A stretch of 64,000 bases of DNA. It comes from Narthecium ossifragum. Its lineage: Eukaryota; Streptophyta; Magnoliopsida; Dioscoreales; Nartheciaceae. Below are positions 13,281-23,538 of the stretch, piece by piece. The stretch is from positions 21,615,434 to 21,679,433 of the forward strand of contig OY986969.1 in assembly GCA_963920575.1 (NCBI GenBank), read 5' to 3'. Positions within the stretch are counted from its first letter, which is position 1. Each line of letters starts with the position of its first letter. A program made the position numbers and the translations under genes. A model generated the notes under the pieces. The model was not told where the DNA came from, did no database searches, and saw nothing but the letters and a program-made list of their open reading frames with translations.

Positions 13281-13685
13281 GGCGACCAGCTCCTTCTGAC
13301 AGCGGGACCCACGCAGCAGACTCCCTGGGAGGGAGGCCGAGGACAGCAGTCCGAGCATGGGCCAGCGCTGTGTTTCCACTGCCAGCAGCCGGGGCACTTC
13401 CGCAGGGACTGTCCGCGGCGGAGCTCGCAGGGTGCGGCACCGTCGGGAGGACGAGGCGGAGAGGTCTGGGCTGGGCGTGGGCAGAGAGGTGGACCCGGGC
13501 AAGGCCGCAGCGGAGGCAGAGCCAGAGCGGATGGTGGGGGACATGTGTTTGCCCTACCCGACCGCCCCTACGCAGACGAGGTACAGCCGTCCTATCAGGA
13601 CTACCTGTCTCAGCACCCGCTTCCACTGACCGTAGCACCACCCGCCTCCAGAGGTAACTTTTACCGCTTTGTAGCATCCTGCTAG
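13281..13685 (+). pseudogene. gag C-terminal remnant with CCHC zinc knuckle
   Basis: The frame from 13281 to the stop at 13683-13685 encodes a perfect CX2CX4HX4C knuckle at 13371-13412 (CFHCQQPGHFRRDC), then an Arg/Gly-rich tail and a short proline-rich end (VAPPASRGNFYRF). In-frame TAG at 13278-13280, where CAG (Gln) would fit, cuts it off from upstream gag sequence. It is what remains of the nucleocapsid-type RNA-binding end of Gag; capsid and Pol are missing. Confidence 0.8.
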
Positions 13686-14381
13686 GCGTTGTTTTCGTCT
13701 CCGAGCCCTACCTTGATCGAATCTCGAGGACGAGATTTCTTTTAAGGGTTTTAGGATGTGAGGAACCGCCCCTCTATCCCCGTGGCTTGTTGTTGACTCC
13801 AAGGGCAATTTGGGAAATTTCGCCTTGGAGGTCGTTTCACACTGGGTGTGCACACACAGACCTTGTTTGGTGCTTGTGTTTGTTTAGAAAGGATAGGTGG
13901 ACCCGGGATCGGAAGATCTGGGCTTGGGCTTGAGTCTCAGCCCAAGGTTGCCTTTCTGGGCAAGGGAGATCGATCTCATTTGGTGGTGAGATCGATCTGG
14001 CCTTGCTATCCAGATCGATCTGGCATGACATGCAGATCGATCTCTATGTGCCTGGAAGTCGTTGGCGGTGGCGTTCGAAGGACGGCCACGGCGATGGCCG
14101 TCGCTTCCCCTGTCAGGGGAGGGGAGACTTTTGCTCCCCTCCTTCGCCTTTCCCCCGCCTTCGTCGGCTTTCCCCGGCCTTATCCCCTTCCCCTCCTCCT
14201 CCCTTTCTTTCTCTTCTTCTTTCTTCTTCCGCGTGGCCCTGTTTTCTTCCCCTCGTGTCCCGGCCCGGTTTGGCGTCCGCGGGTCAGGGCGCGACATGGA
14301 CTCTATGTCTGTTGGGGAATTGCTACATGGCCAAGTGTGGAGTAGACTGGGTTCCTACCTTTGCGCTAAACCAGCCACTAA

Positions 14382-14544
14382 GGGGCTGTTTGGATACCGC
14401 GGATCCGTGGGATCCGCGGTATCCAGAGCGGACGCCGAAATTGGAATCAATTGATGTGACTTATAATTGGAATCCGCACCGCGGGATCTGCGCGTTCACC
14501 GGATCCACGGGATCCCGGCGGATCCCGTGGATCCAAACACGCCC
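14382..14544. mobile_element. Tourist-like MITE (163 bp)
   Basis: Inverted ends GGGGCTGTTTGGAT and ATCCAAACACGCCC, flanked by the 3-bp duplication TAA at 14379-14381 and 14545-14547, as expected for PIF/Harbinger MITEs. The interior is rich in GGATCC-containing palindromes. Host text on its left (14353-14381) is repeated nearly exactly at 14563-14592, so a larger local duplication is also present. Confidence 0.75.
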
Positions 14545-14557
14545 TAAACCAACTAAG

Positions 14558-14641
14558 ATAAATCCTACCTTTGCGCTAAATCAGCCACTAAACCAACTAT
14601 AAGTCACATCAATTGATCATCAATTGAAAGGTAGGATTTAT
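14558..14641. repeat. Hairpin-forming inverted repeat
   Basis: GATAAATCCTACCTTT at 14558 is matched by its reverse complement ending at 14641. The intervening sequence contains the partner of an inverted match to 14447-14470. Confidence 0.5.
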
Positions 14642-15245
14642 CATGACTTATTCCGCTTATTCTAAGACAATGCTATGCTTACCCGAAGGCGAACTATATG
14701 ATGTGTCTGGTCCTGTATAACACTTGGCATATTGTTGCATGCCTGAACTGTTTCTATGTGTATGATCATACATGAATTGTTTGCATTAGATGCATTCTTA
14801 GGCTAGGCGTGGGCGATGGGTTAATCGTCGATCCGGGGGTTCGGGCAGCTTAGATCTAGCCTTAGGACCGAGACTAGGTAGTAAGGTCTAGGATTTAATG
14901 TGTTATGATTTGAGGTGACTGTCTAGTTGACTGTAATTGCTTTGATCGAGCTTTAGAGGTCGTTCTGGCTTCCAGGCTCAATCTCAAATCGTTGATATGG
15001 AAAGTTATGTAATGCACCGGGTTCTACCCTTGTTGTTTCAGCGCTGAGTTGCTTGGTTGAGAGGGATGATTGTTGACAGTACCATACGCCATCAGTGTGC
15101 GTGCCCTAGGTAGATGGTGTGCATAACGTAGGGTCCTCCTAGAGATGAGTTGGAACCTGAAACTTTATTGTTCCCTTCCTTTGTGAGTGTCGAAGCCCTC
15201 ACCTCTTTCCCCCTCTCTTTCTCCCTCTATCTCGCTCTTGATCTC
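14642..15245 (+). mobile_element. Degenerate LTR remnant related to the 38.3-kb solo LTR
   Basis: No coding region is seen. Shared phrases with the solo LTR at 38350-40624 include GGCTAGGCGTGGG (near 14802 and 39750) and GTGAGTGTCG (near 15183 and 40258), in the same order. Read as an old piece of the same LTR family; boundaries are unclear. Confidence 0.45.
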
Positions 15246-15261
15246 TCTCTCTCCCGTCGGA

Positions 15262-15560
15262 GCAGTTCGGTTTTTAAAAACTGAACTACTGTGTTTTTTT
15301 CAGTTTTTTAAAACCGAATCTTTTAGTTTTTAATAACAAAGGCAGTGCTCGGCTTTAAAAAATCAAACTTTTGGTTTCTGTTCGGATATAAAAAGTCGAA
15401 CATGTAGTTAATGTTCGGTTTTTAAAAGTCGACTTAGTGTTCGGATTTTAAAAATCAAAAGTGTGCTTAATGTTTGGTTTTTAAAAATCGAACTTGTATT
15501 TAATGTTCGGTTTTAAAAAACCGAGCGTTTGCTTAATGTTCGGTTTTTAAAAGTCGAACA
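15262..15560. repeat. 33-bp palindromic minisatellite
   Basis: At least six diverged units of about 33 bp. Each has a palindrome-like core TTCGGTTTTTAAAARTCGAA followed by a linker such as CTTGTATTTAATG. Alternating A/T runs give every unit hairpin potential. No coding content. Confidence 0.8.
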
Positions 15561-15599
15561 ATGAGCAGTCGAAGACGGCGGCTTGATTCTTGAAGGGGC

Positions 15600-15734
15600 G
15601 ACGACGGAGAGACGACGGAGAGAGTGGGGGGGGGGGGGGGAGAGAGAGAGAGACGCCCTCAGGGTTGCAGGTTGGCAATGGGCAAGGTCGGTGTGGGGGG
15701 GGGGGGAGATCGGCGAGAGAGAGATCCATGAGAG

Positions 15735-15773
<39 letters not shown>

Positions 15774-15925
15774 CGGTGGCTTCGGGCATGGTGTTCGGCG
15801 ACAGAGAGCAGGCCAGTGGGGGCGACGTCGGGGTTGTAGGCCGGCGACGAGCAAGGCCAGTGGGAGAGAGAGAGAGAGAGGGTGATCGGGGAGAGAGAGA
15901 GAGGGAGGGAGGGAGGTTGAAGACA
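15600..15925. repeat. Purine-rich (GA)n / (G)n low-complexity block
   Basis: Several (GA)n tracts (about 15639-15650, 15711-15722, 15735-15770, 15862-15905) and two G runs on the plus strand. Long open frames here come from compositional bias and are not called as genes. Confidence 0.85.
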
Positions 15926-15999
15926 AGGGTAGTTTAGGAAAATAAAAAAATGGGCAATGTCCTTAGTCATTTGGGCGGTGTCAATAGACACACCCTTTC

Positions 16000-17345
16000 T
16001 CACGTGGGAACTGTGCCCGAACCAAGTTGATCCCGGTGTTGTAAATGTTGGTGACCGTGAAACCGAGGTTGTATTGGATCATAGGGAGTAAGGCCGGCAC
16101 AGGGATGCTCTGTTTTTTCCCCCAACAACGAAGATTGCCGTCATTGAAGGGGACCTTTGAGGCCGAGAATGACAGCGAAGACGAGGACTTGGGCTTGCTT
16201 GAAGGAGGTCGTTGCCTGGGATTTAGGCTGGGGCGTCGAGGGGCGCTGTTGCCGGGGAACGAGGAGGGTATACCAGACACCAGTTTGTCCATCAGCCTTC
16301 CAATGGCTGCCGCTATCGCCGCTGCCGTCGTCCCATGGCCAGCTGAGTGGAGACGGAAGTGATGACCCTGGCGTTGCTCTGTTTTCCTCCCAACGGCTAC
16401 AAATTATTGTCATCCCAACCGATGGGATCCTTGAGGCCGAGGATGATTGCAACAACGGCAAGGATCTGGGCTTGCTGCGTTGCTCTATTTTCCTCCCAAC
16501 GGCTACAAATTGCCGTATAGCAACGACGATGCCCTGGGTTTGCTTGAGGGAGGCTACGGCCTGAGGATTTGGGCTAGGGTCGTCGAGGGGTACTGAGGAG
16601 AGCACATCAGCCTGCCCATCAGCCTTCCGATGGCTTTCCATTCCGCCGGAGTTGGAGACGACGATGTTCCACTTGATGAAGAAAAACGCGCCGGCGATCT
16701 GCTTGGCGAACTAGGACTTGCTGATGGCAAATGTACTCATCTATCTTCCGGCGAACCTTGGCAGTTACTCCAAAGTATTATTGCAGGCAGATACGGATCT
16801 GACGGTGAAGAGGTGGTTTGCAGATGGCTTTTGAACAGCCTTGAACAGCCTTGAACTGCTTAAAACTGCTGCAGTTTTCACATCGTGCATGATCTCCCTT
16901 TGAGATCCTTGCCTTGAACCGCTGGAACCGTTTTGAACTGCTACGCAGAGGGTGCGGATGGTGGGGGTGTCTTCCCTGATGACGCCGGCGGCAACAGATC
17001 TCCAAGAAAAAGAAGGCTGGCCCTCTCCAGCGTGTAGACGCTGATCGGGAGGCCATTGATGGAGCCGCAGGTGTTCTCCATGTTTGTCAAAGATACTTTT
17101 CCATCTCTTGATTCTTGATTATTGTAAGCTTTAAAAAATTTTCCCAGGCTCTTTCCTCTGTCATAAGTGAGGCTTCTGAATATACTAGGACGTTTTAATT
17201 CCTTCAAATCATCCATCATTACGTCAAGCTTTGGCCTTTTCAGGTCAATTGGATCATCCTTATGGTCACTGAAAATAGCCATTCTGAGAGTGTTCTCTCT
17301 CATTTTGTCCCTTCTTCTTTGACAGCTTCAACACAAGGTCCCACC
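16000..17345. other. GC-rich region with imperfect internal duplications, unidentified
   Basis: Segments of about 100 bp recur at 16110-16260, 16370-16470 and 16475-16620 (shared phrase GCTCTRTTTTCCTCCCAACGGCTACAAATT). Minus-strand frames at 15981-16292 and 16941-17303 have coding-like composition, but I do not recognise a family and see no splice-consistent gene model. Could be fragments of host genes captured or degraded by nearby retroelements. Confidence 0.3.
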
Positions 17346-17358
17346 GGGCATGCCAAAA

Positions 17359-18670
17359 AATGTTAGAACAGAAATTATGACCGTTCACCGGGACTGTAAT
17401 CAAGGTCAAAAATCTATTTCCACATTCGAATATCAGGAGATTGTGGTTTTTAGTTCTACTCCTTTGAATGATCGAATCAGAGGTGTTGAAGTGTACAAAG
17501 AAGTAATTTTGGTAGATGATGAAGTTGATGGAAATGGAAAATGGAAATGGAAAATGGAAATGAGAAATGGAGGTTGGAAAATAGAAAATGGACAGCGGAA
17601 AATGAGAATAATGGTGATGATCTATCGTATAACTACTCCTATGAGTGATAAATCTACTCCTATGAATGATAGAAATATGCTACATTGAAATTATGGTAGC
17701 ACTACTCCTAGAAAAGAAGGCAGTAATGCAGAAATTAAAAGGAATGAAAAAGGCTTCATTAAGATAAATAAGACTACATTGATAAATGTAAAATGCTACA
17801 TAAAAAAATAAAAAGCTGGTTTGCTTTGATGGCCGGGGCTGTTTTTCTTCTTTCTCTTGGCTTTTATAGAGTTTCTGGTAACTGATTTGGAAACTGTTAG
17901 GAAACCACTCTGCAGTTGCTGCAACTGTTGCTTTGAAAGTGGAAACCACCATAACTGCATAACTGGTCTAAACTGCTCTGGAACCGCCACTAAACAACGC
18001 CTCCTGTTTTCCGCTGTATTTTTGCCGATGATAACCTTGGAAAGTGGCAAAACTCTGAACATCAAAGTTGTAGATCTTCAAATTATCTTTCCAACGGTAC
18101 CAGAAACGTCCAATTTGGACATCGGATGAGAAAGTTATGGCTAAAACTATTAGACTGCACTAATGGATGATTAGTAAATATGGACGATAGAAATCTGGAC
18201 GATTGAGATTTGGACGATGACATCATCGTCTATTTTGGAAGATAACATAAATTCGGCCATTATTTACTATTTTACCACTGAGCACTTCAACTGCCAATTT
18301 GGCATACTGAACGATGGAATTTGAAGATCTCGTCAACATGAAAGTTGTAGACCTTCTCGTCCTCTTTTCAATGGTTCAAGAATTGTCCAATTTGGATACT
18401 TGATGTAAAAGTTATGGCCAAAATACTTAGTTGTGTCAAAACTGAAGTATTTATTGTCGATTGACAATATTTACGGAATTGCCATTGATCGCCCAAATGG
18501 CTATATTTATGGCTAACAGTTACAGTATCAAGTGAGTTAGTATCTTATGCCAATAATGGATTGCTCCCGGGGTTTAATTCATAATCTCATAAATTTGTTG
18601 GAAATGTCGTGCATTTGTCCTCCAAAGTCAGCATAAAAGGCTTAACTAATAATAAAAAAATGTTCAATAC
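17359..18670 (+). mobile_element. Putative gypsy-type LTR/UTR sequence
   Basis: GGTCCCACCGGGCATGCCAA at 17337, directly before TGTTAGAACAG at 17361, resembles the text next to Tat-type gypsy LTRs (recalled pattern). Two diverged copies of a block containing AAAGTTGTAGA, CCAATTTGGA and AAGTTATGGC occur at about 18064-18145 and 18340-18425. Boundaries and target duplication are not established. Confidence 0.35.
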
Positions 18671-18927
18671 TCCCCCCATCAACATTTAATTTTCTAATTT
18701 CAATCAAGATCACAGCAATAATTCAAGCATTGGGCACTGCCATCATCATCATACCCAACTGGGATCAAAATGAATTTATTCTTTCTAGTAAAAAACGGAC
18801 TAAAGGTTTTAACAGTACAAACCGAAGGCATCAAATGGCCAGTAAGAAGAGTGGCATGACCGGTAAGAGGATTGTTTTGGGGATTCCACGGTGGTGGTCT
18901 TCACGATGCTGAAGATGCGTCAGATAG

Positions 18928-19532
18928 TGATGGGATATATCGTAACGGAAGAGATAACAACCAAACCACAAAGAAAAGAAAATAATCAAGACAAGGATTT
19001 ACGTGGAAAACCTATCAACAACAACTGAAATGAAAAACCACGGTCAGCAGATCTTCACTATGAGGGAGAGATTACAAAGCCCAAACCCTAGCATAGACAA
19101 AGAGATCTCTCTCTAGGGTTGTCTACTTTCACACCTCTCAAAGAACAAAGAAAACCCTAGAAGCACACAAAAAGACATAGAAAACCCTTATTTATAGGCA
19201 CCAAACAGTTTAGGATCGGATTAGATCTAAATCGTCTAATTTTCCCGTTTAGAGTGTCTTGGATCGATCCAAACAAGAAAACACGCATCTGGAAATCGGG
19301 TTGCAAACTCTGCAAACTCGTCTCTATTCTGGCTTTCTGGATCGATCCAGACAAGCTTGGATCGATCCAGCTTCAGGTTGGATCGATCCACTGTGATTTT
19401 GGATCGATCCAAGATGCAAACAGAGCCCAAAAACGCCAGAATTCTATCTTGGCGAATTCTCCACATTGCACCATGATTGTCTCCGCTTCCTCGTGCCGCC
19501 GCTAACTCTCATGTGGAGGAAAAAACCCAACA
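18928..19532 (-). mobile_element. Copia-like 3' LTR (605 bp) on the minus strand
   Basis: On the minus strand it runs from TGTTGGGTTTTTTCC (19532) to a CA end at 18928. It carries a TATA box (CTATAAATAAGGG, near 19190) and CTAGGGTTTGGGC. The purine-rich tract GAATGGGGAGTT immediately upstream (19533-19545) fits a polypurine tract, so this is a 3' LTR whose interior is lost. Five GGATCGATCC palindromes lie at 19260-19412. Confidence 0.6.
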
Positions 19533-19576
19533 AACTCCCCATTCTGACACATGAGGATAAGCCGTCAAAGGCACAC

Positions 19577-20716
19577 TGTCGCCCTGTTTATTTTACACAT
19601 TCCCAAAGGTCATCACGCCTCGGTTAACAACATCCCTTATTTATAGGGCTCGACCCCACATATGAGTCTAATATATATAAGGGGTATGTACAAGGTATAA
19701 TTAAGCAATTTAAACAATCAAATCACAAGAATTACATAATTGGAGGAAAAATTACATAATTTACACCTACGGCTAAATCACGCTCAAAGCATCTGATAAA
19801 TCTCTCGAAAATCCATTGTTAATAGCATACATGTTTCGTAGCACCATTATCTATCTATCATGAAAGAATCAAATCAAAAGAATCACAGAAATCTATGAAA
19901 TTTGACAAAAAAATCATCTTCACTGCCTAATGAGCAGTGCCGTGAATCTAATTTATGGAATTTAACCTATCAAAACTCGTCGAAATTCAGTCAAACTTTG
20001 AAAGGAGGTAGAAGAGAATGTTAGGAATCCAACAGTACCAAGAAATTAAGATTCCAACGGCTAAATTTTATATCGGGCTTGTTTCAGCCGAAAAATCGAT
20101 AGAACGGGCGATAGAAACTAAATCGACCGATAAAACGCAAAGCCTAACCGTCCAAATGTTTCTAAAACATCAATTACACTAGAATATGAACTTTCAATAC
20201 ATTCCAACATGTATTCCTATGCTAATCATCCAAAAATCAATTCTAGGCAAATCTAATCACATGTTAGGGTAGAAATACCTATTTGTAATAGCTGGACACT
20301 TTTCCTACTGATCCCCGAGTCCTACTGCTCCAATTTGGTGTCCAAATCCACAACTCAAGCTCCAAATCGCAGCCAAGAGAGAGGGAGAGAGAAAGAGAAG
20401 AGAAGAGAGAGAGAAGGAGGGGGTATTTATAAAGAGCTGGAATTGATTTCGGCCGTCCGTTTCGATCTTTCTCGATCGAGCCATGATCTTCCGATTGAGA
20501 GTGCACCTAAGGGTCTAATAAATCACATGTATCAATCCAAGGTGTGTGCACTACGTAGGTATGAAATCACCCGATAATGCGTAATTTTACCAAATTACCA
20601 TTGGGGTCCAAAAACAACAATGCAATCAACCGATCGTATCCGACGCGAAAACATACCAACAGGACACGCCCCCCGATCTACGCGGTCGAGTCAGGTTAGA
20701 GAAACGGGTCCTCACA
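19577..20716 (-). mobile_element. LTR (1140 bp) of the TGTGAGGACC family, minus strand
   Basis: On the minus strand it starts TGTGAGGACCCGTTTC at 20716 and ends ACAGGGCGACA at 19577, matching the ends of the LTRs at 12336 and 38350. It includes GGTAATTTGGTAAAATT near the start, also found in the 38350 LTR, and a TATA box (TTTATAAATACC) near 20430. Flanking 5-mers do not match (CACAC and TTGAG), so it is not a clean solo LTR. A GA-rich tract lies at 20375-20420. Confidence 0.65.
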
Positions 20717-22430
20717 TTGAGTATAAGGGTCCTCATATATGCGGATGATTGCTTGTTCTTCACTCGTGCTACTTGCGATGAGGCTAGAAGGCTTAGACAT
20801 AAGTTGTTGATGTTTAAAGCCATGTCTAGATTGGAGATGAACCCGATTAAATCCAACATCATGTTCTCAAAGAAGGTAGTTGATAGCAGGAGGGTTGTGG
20901 TGTCCAAGATCTTGGGTATTACTGAGAATGGGGATTGCTGGACCTATTTGGGGTTCCATTGTGTGCGAGAAGGCTACGAAAGGGAGACTTCTCATGAGTG
21001 GTGAATAAGATGGTTGGCCGAGTCTTGGCGCGGCAAGGCAAGCGGATTTTGGAGGTTGGGAGAGTGACTTTACTTAAATCTGTTCTGCAGTCGATACCCA
21101 CATTCATCATGGCTACTACTAACATACCGGTGTCGATTTTGAAGCGGATGGAGTCAATATGCCATGGTTTCCTTTGAGGAGGTAAAAGATCATGTTTTTC
21201 TAATACTGCTTGAGATGTGGTGTGTGCACCAAAGAGATGGGTGGCCTTGGTGTTGGGAGATTTGATCTGTGGCAAAGAGCTATAAAGATGAACCGTATGA
21301 CAACATTCTTGGAGGATAGGCCAAACATTTGAAAAGATATGGCTAAAGCGAGGTATGATTAGGAGGGTAAGCTACCCTCGGGGAGGGATGTGCGGAGTTT
21401 CTCTATTCATTGGAAGGAGTTGTGCTTAGCTATAGATGAATTGAGAATGGGGATTAAATGGCAACCGGGCCAGTTTAGCTCGGTGAGTCTCCTTAATAAT
21501 GCTTGGGTTCTTGATTTGGTGAGCCGTTAAAGTATGAAGCCATCTTTGTTCAATAGTTCTTGTGCTGATGAATTGGTGGTGGGAGACTTGATTGAGAATG
21601 GTGGATGGGAGGACCATGCGGTCTAGATGGTGTTCCATCCGGAGCTAGTTGGTCTGGTTTTGAGCATGGAGATCTGATCGGCTGTTAGCGGAGGAGATCA
21701 ATGCCGCTAGTCCTACAGTTCAGACGGGAAGGTGTCTACAGCTGCAACTTACAACTCTTTGTGGCGAGAACATGATGGATGACTGGACTCGATGGATGGT
21801 GATCCATGGGGGTGCCTTTGGCGGATTAAATCAGGGGCAAGAGTTAAGCAGTTTATGTCGAAAGTAATGCACGACAAGATGGTTGTGAAAGAGGCTTTGT
21901 GGGGCGCTGGATCTCGTCTGGGTCTGTGCGTGAGACGTTGGACCATGCTTTGGTGGATTGTTGCTTTTGCGCAGGGCATGTGATTTTGGATGACATCCTT
22001 AGAGAAGTGTGGCTTTTAACCATGAAGATGGAATATGTCTTGTTCATATATGGGGGCGTTTGGTTGCTTGCATAAGCTAATTGCATCTGCTAATGCAATG
22101 CTGCATTAGCTAATGCAGAGCATTTGAGGCCCTTTTTGCATTAACTGATGCATGCATCAGCTAATGCAGTGGTCAACCAAACACCCTTTTGTATTAGCTG
22201 ATGCAGTGACCAACCAAACACTGATATAGACCAAAATGTTACATTAGCTTATACATGCATCAGCTAACACAAGTAACCAAACGCCTCATATATTCATGGG
22301 ATCGTGAATAGTAGAGCTGATTGGCTTGTCAGGTGGTGTAGACAACCACAGGCTGTTTTTTATTGGAGTTTATGGTTGTATAGGGACTGGCCCACGGGCT
22401 CAACTAATCAAAGGAGGCATCAAATGGCCA
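20717..22430 (+). mobile_element. Decayed LINE ORF2 fragment (RT catalytic region onward)
   Basis: The translation at 20717-20985 contains the RT YADD box and downstream motifs (LIYADDCLFFTRATCDEARR; LEMNPIKSNIMFSKK). At 21050-21200 a decayed continuation (GRVTLLKSVLQSIP) follows. Many stops and frameshifts. A MITE interrupts it at 22052-22286, and weak RNase H-like text may continue to about 22430, close to the promoter of the next gene. Confidence 0.7.
22052..22286. mobile_element. hAT-like MITE (235 bp)
   Basis: Inverted ends GGGGGCGTTTGGTT and AACCAAACGCCT, flanked by CATATAT at 22045-22051 and 22287-22293 (8 bp if one mismatch is allowed). The interior repeats GCATTAGCTAATGCA and TGCATCAGCTAATGC palindromes. 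Confidence 0.75.
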
Positions 22431-22544
22431 ATGCTCTAGAAAACATAAGAAAAGCCAATAAAAGAGGAACTAGCCGTTGTGGTGCTGTACCTCGCTTCCA
22501 ACGTCTCTCTTCCCAACGGTCACATTCCCTTCATCCCCCCAGCC

Positions 22545-22555
22545 TTCATATAAGC
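22545..22555 (+). promoter_or_regulatory. Probable TATA box of the membrane-protein gene
   Basis: TTCATATAAGCCCC, with TATAA at 22549-22553, lies 184 bp before the ATG at 22733 in otherwise C-rich sequence, a usual plant core-promoter layout. Confidence 0.45.
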
Positions 22556-22732
22556 CCCTCCACCTCTAAACCCTTCACGCACATCTCCAAACCCTCATCG
22601 TCTCCGATCCAAAAACCTCGAAAAGAATCTCGTCTTGATTCCATTCCAAGAACACTTTTTTATCACCTCCAATAACACCATTCTATCCAAAATCCCTCCG
22701 AAATCCCATCAAATTCGACTAGAAATTTAGCA

Positions 22733-23299
22733 ATGGGTGGCCTCTCCATCGCCCAGCCCCCCGCCAACGCCTCGCGGTCGAGGTACCACTCGCACAAGGC
22801 CTTCCTCCTAGCCAACTACCTCCTCCTCGGCGCGGCATCGAGCTGCGTCTTCCTCACCCTATCCCTTCGCCTCCTCCCGGCCCCCTGCGGCCTCCTCCTC
22901 ATCCTCCTCCACGTGCTCACCATCGCAGGGGCCATCTCCGGATGCGCCGCTGCCAGCCACCCCTCCGCCGCTTCCGGCCGCTGGTACGCCACCCACATGG
23001 TCGCCACCGTACTCGCCGCCATCTTCCAGGGCGCGGTCGCCGTGCTCGTCTTCACGAGGACCTCGGACTTCCTGGGCGAGATCAAATCCTACGTCAGGGA
23101 GGACGACGGAGCGGTGATACTTAGGATGGCCGGAGGGCTCTCCGTGGCGATCTTTTGCTTGGAGTGGGTCGTGCTCGCGCTCGCCTTCGTCCTAAGGTAC
23201 TACGCTTATGTGGAGGGCGACAATGCTGCGACGAGAAGCGCTAAGGTGCAGCACGATGAAGAGGACCTCAGTAGCTATCCATGGCCGTTCCAGGTCTAA
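22733..23299 (+). CDS. Plant-specific four-helix membrane protein of unknown function
   Basis: Single-exon, very GC-rich gene of 188 aa. Four hydrophobic stretches are visible at about residues 22-45 (FLLANYLLLGAASSCVFLTL), 50-72, 84-108 (MVATVLAAIFQGAVAVLVF) and 130-155 (VAIFCLEWVVLALAFVL). A polar loop, LGEIKSYVREDDGAVI, lies between the third and fourth. The C-terminus is charged and ends PWPFQV. I recognise it as a conserved small plant membrane-protein family without an assigned biochemical function; the conserved features I recall are the SHKAFL start, the FLGEIKSYVREDDGAV loop and the WPFQV end. The start at 22733 (GCAATGGG context) precedes all conserved motifs. A (GAA)n tract follows the stop by a few bases. 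Confidence 0.85.
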   Translation: MGGLSIAQPPANASRSRYHSHKAFLLANYLLLGAASSCVFLTLSLRLLPAPCGLLLILLHVLTIAGAISGCAAASHPSAASGRWYATHMVATVLAAIFQGAVAVLVFTRTSDFLGEIKSYVREDDGAVILRMAGGLSVAIFCLEWVVLALAFVLRYYAYVEGDNAATRSAKVQHDEEDLSSYPWPFQV

Positions 23300-23303
23300 A
23301 CTG

Positions 23304-23342
23304 AGAAGAAGAAGAAGAAGAAGAAGAAGAAGAAGAAGAAGA
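23304..23342. repeat. (GAA)n microsatellite in the 3' UTR
   Basis: About 13 GAA/AAG units begin a few bases after the stop codon of the membrane-protein gene. Likely transcribed. Confidence 0.9.
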
Positions 23343-23538
23343 GAGGACCATCTAAATTGAGAGAAATTGAGGGTCTAATTGATAAAAGTGAACTAATGGA
23401 CGAGGACGATTTATGTGAGGGAATTTATTAATTTGGTATTCTTTTTATTTGTCAGTACAATCTCTGTTGTTCTATCTATAATATATATAGTTTGTTTAAT
23501 TTGTGCCATTATTTTATGGTTGTCAACTTATTATTATA

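Larger units (their letters stand above)
12336..14296 (+). mobile_element. Complete non-autonomous Ty3/gypsy element with two LTRs
   Basis: 5' LTR 12336-12897 (562 bp) and 3' LTR 13757-14296 (540 bp), each starting TGTGAGGA and ending GCGACA. They are nearly identical apart from a few substitutions and one 22-bp tandem duplication (GTGCACACACAGACC unit near 12430-12475) only in the 5' copy. The 5-bp target duplication TGGAC is at 12331-12335 and 14297-14301. The 859-bp interior holds a PBS, a gag remnant and the sequence GAGGACGAGATTTCTTTTAA before the 3' LTR, a hallmark of Del/Tekay-type gypsy elements. No protease, RT or integrase is present, so it depended on helper proteins. Both LTRs have AGATCGATCT-type palindromes, four sites per LTR. 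Confidence 0.95.
11952..14380 (+). mobile_element. LINE ORF2 fragment (post-RT region), split by an LTR element
   Basis: Conceptual translation of 11975-12335 gives typical plant non-LTR 'reverse transcriptase' C-terminal motifs (GGLEVRDMG near 12040; WKGMLWSVGVGSRVSVGHDAW near 12215-12275, broken by frame changes). The text resumes at 14297 (SMSVGELLHGQVWSRLGSY) after the LTR element at 12336-14296. A MITE at 14382 ends the recognisable stretch. Decayed, with several frame breaks. Confidence 0.7.

Noticed and set aside
12389..14345. Frames of 100-200 codons on both strands in the gypsy LTRs
   Set aside because: They occur identically in both LTRs, lie across LTR features and have no family; only the CCHC gag remnant is kept.
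15513..16003. Several long Ser/Leu/Pro or Arg/Glu frames on both strands
   Set aside because: They arise from (GA)n and G-run repeats; no conserved protein text.
19157..19505. Frames with repeated GSIQ/DRSN/WIDP motifs (also at 38.5-39.5 and 63.5 kb)
   Set aside because: The apparent protein repeats are translations of the GGATCGATCC palindrome array in LTR sequence.
22304..22675. Open frame just upstream of the membrane-protein gene
   Set aside because: It spans the tail of a LINE relic and the promoter/leader of the next gene, and shows no domain.
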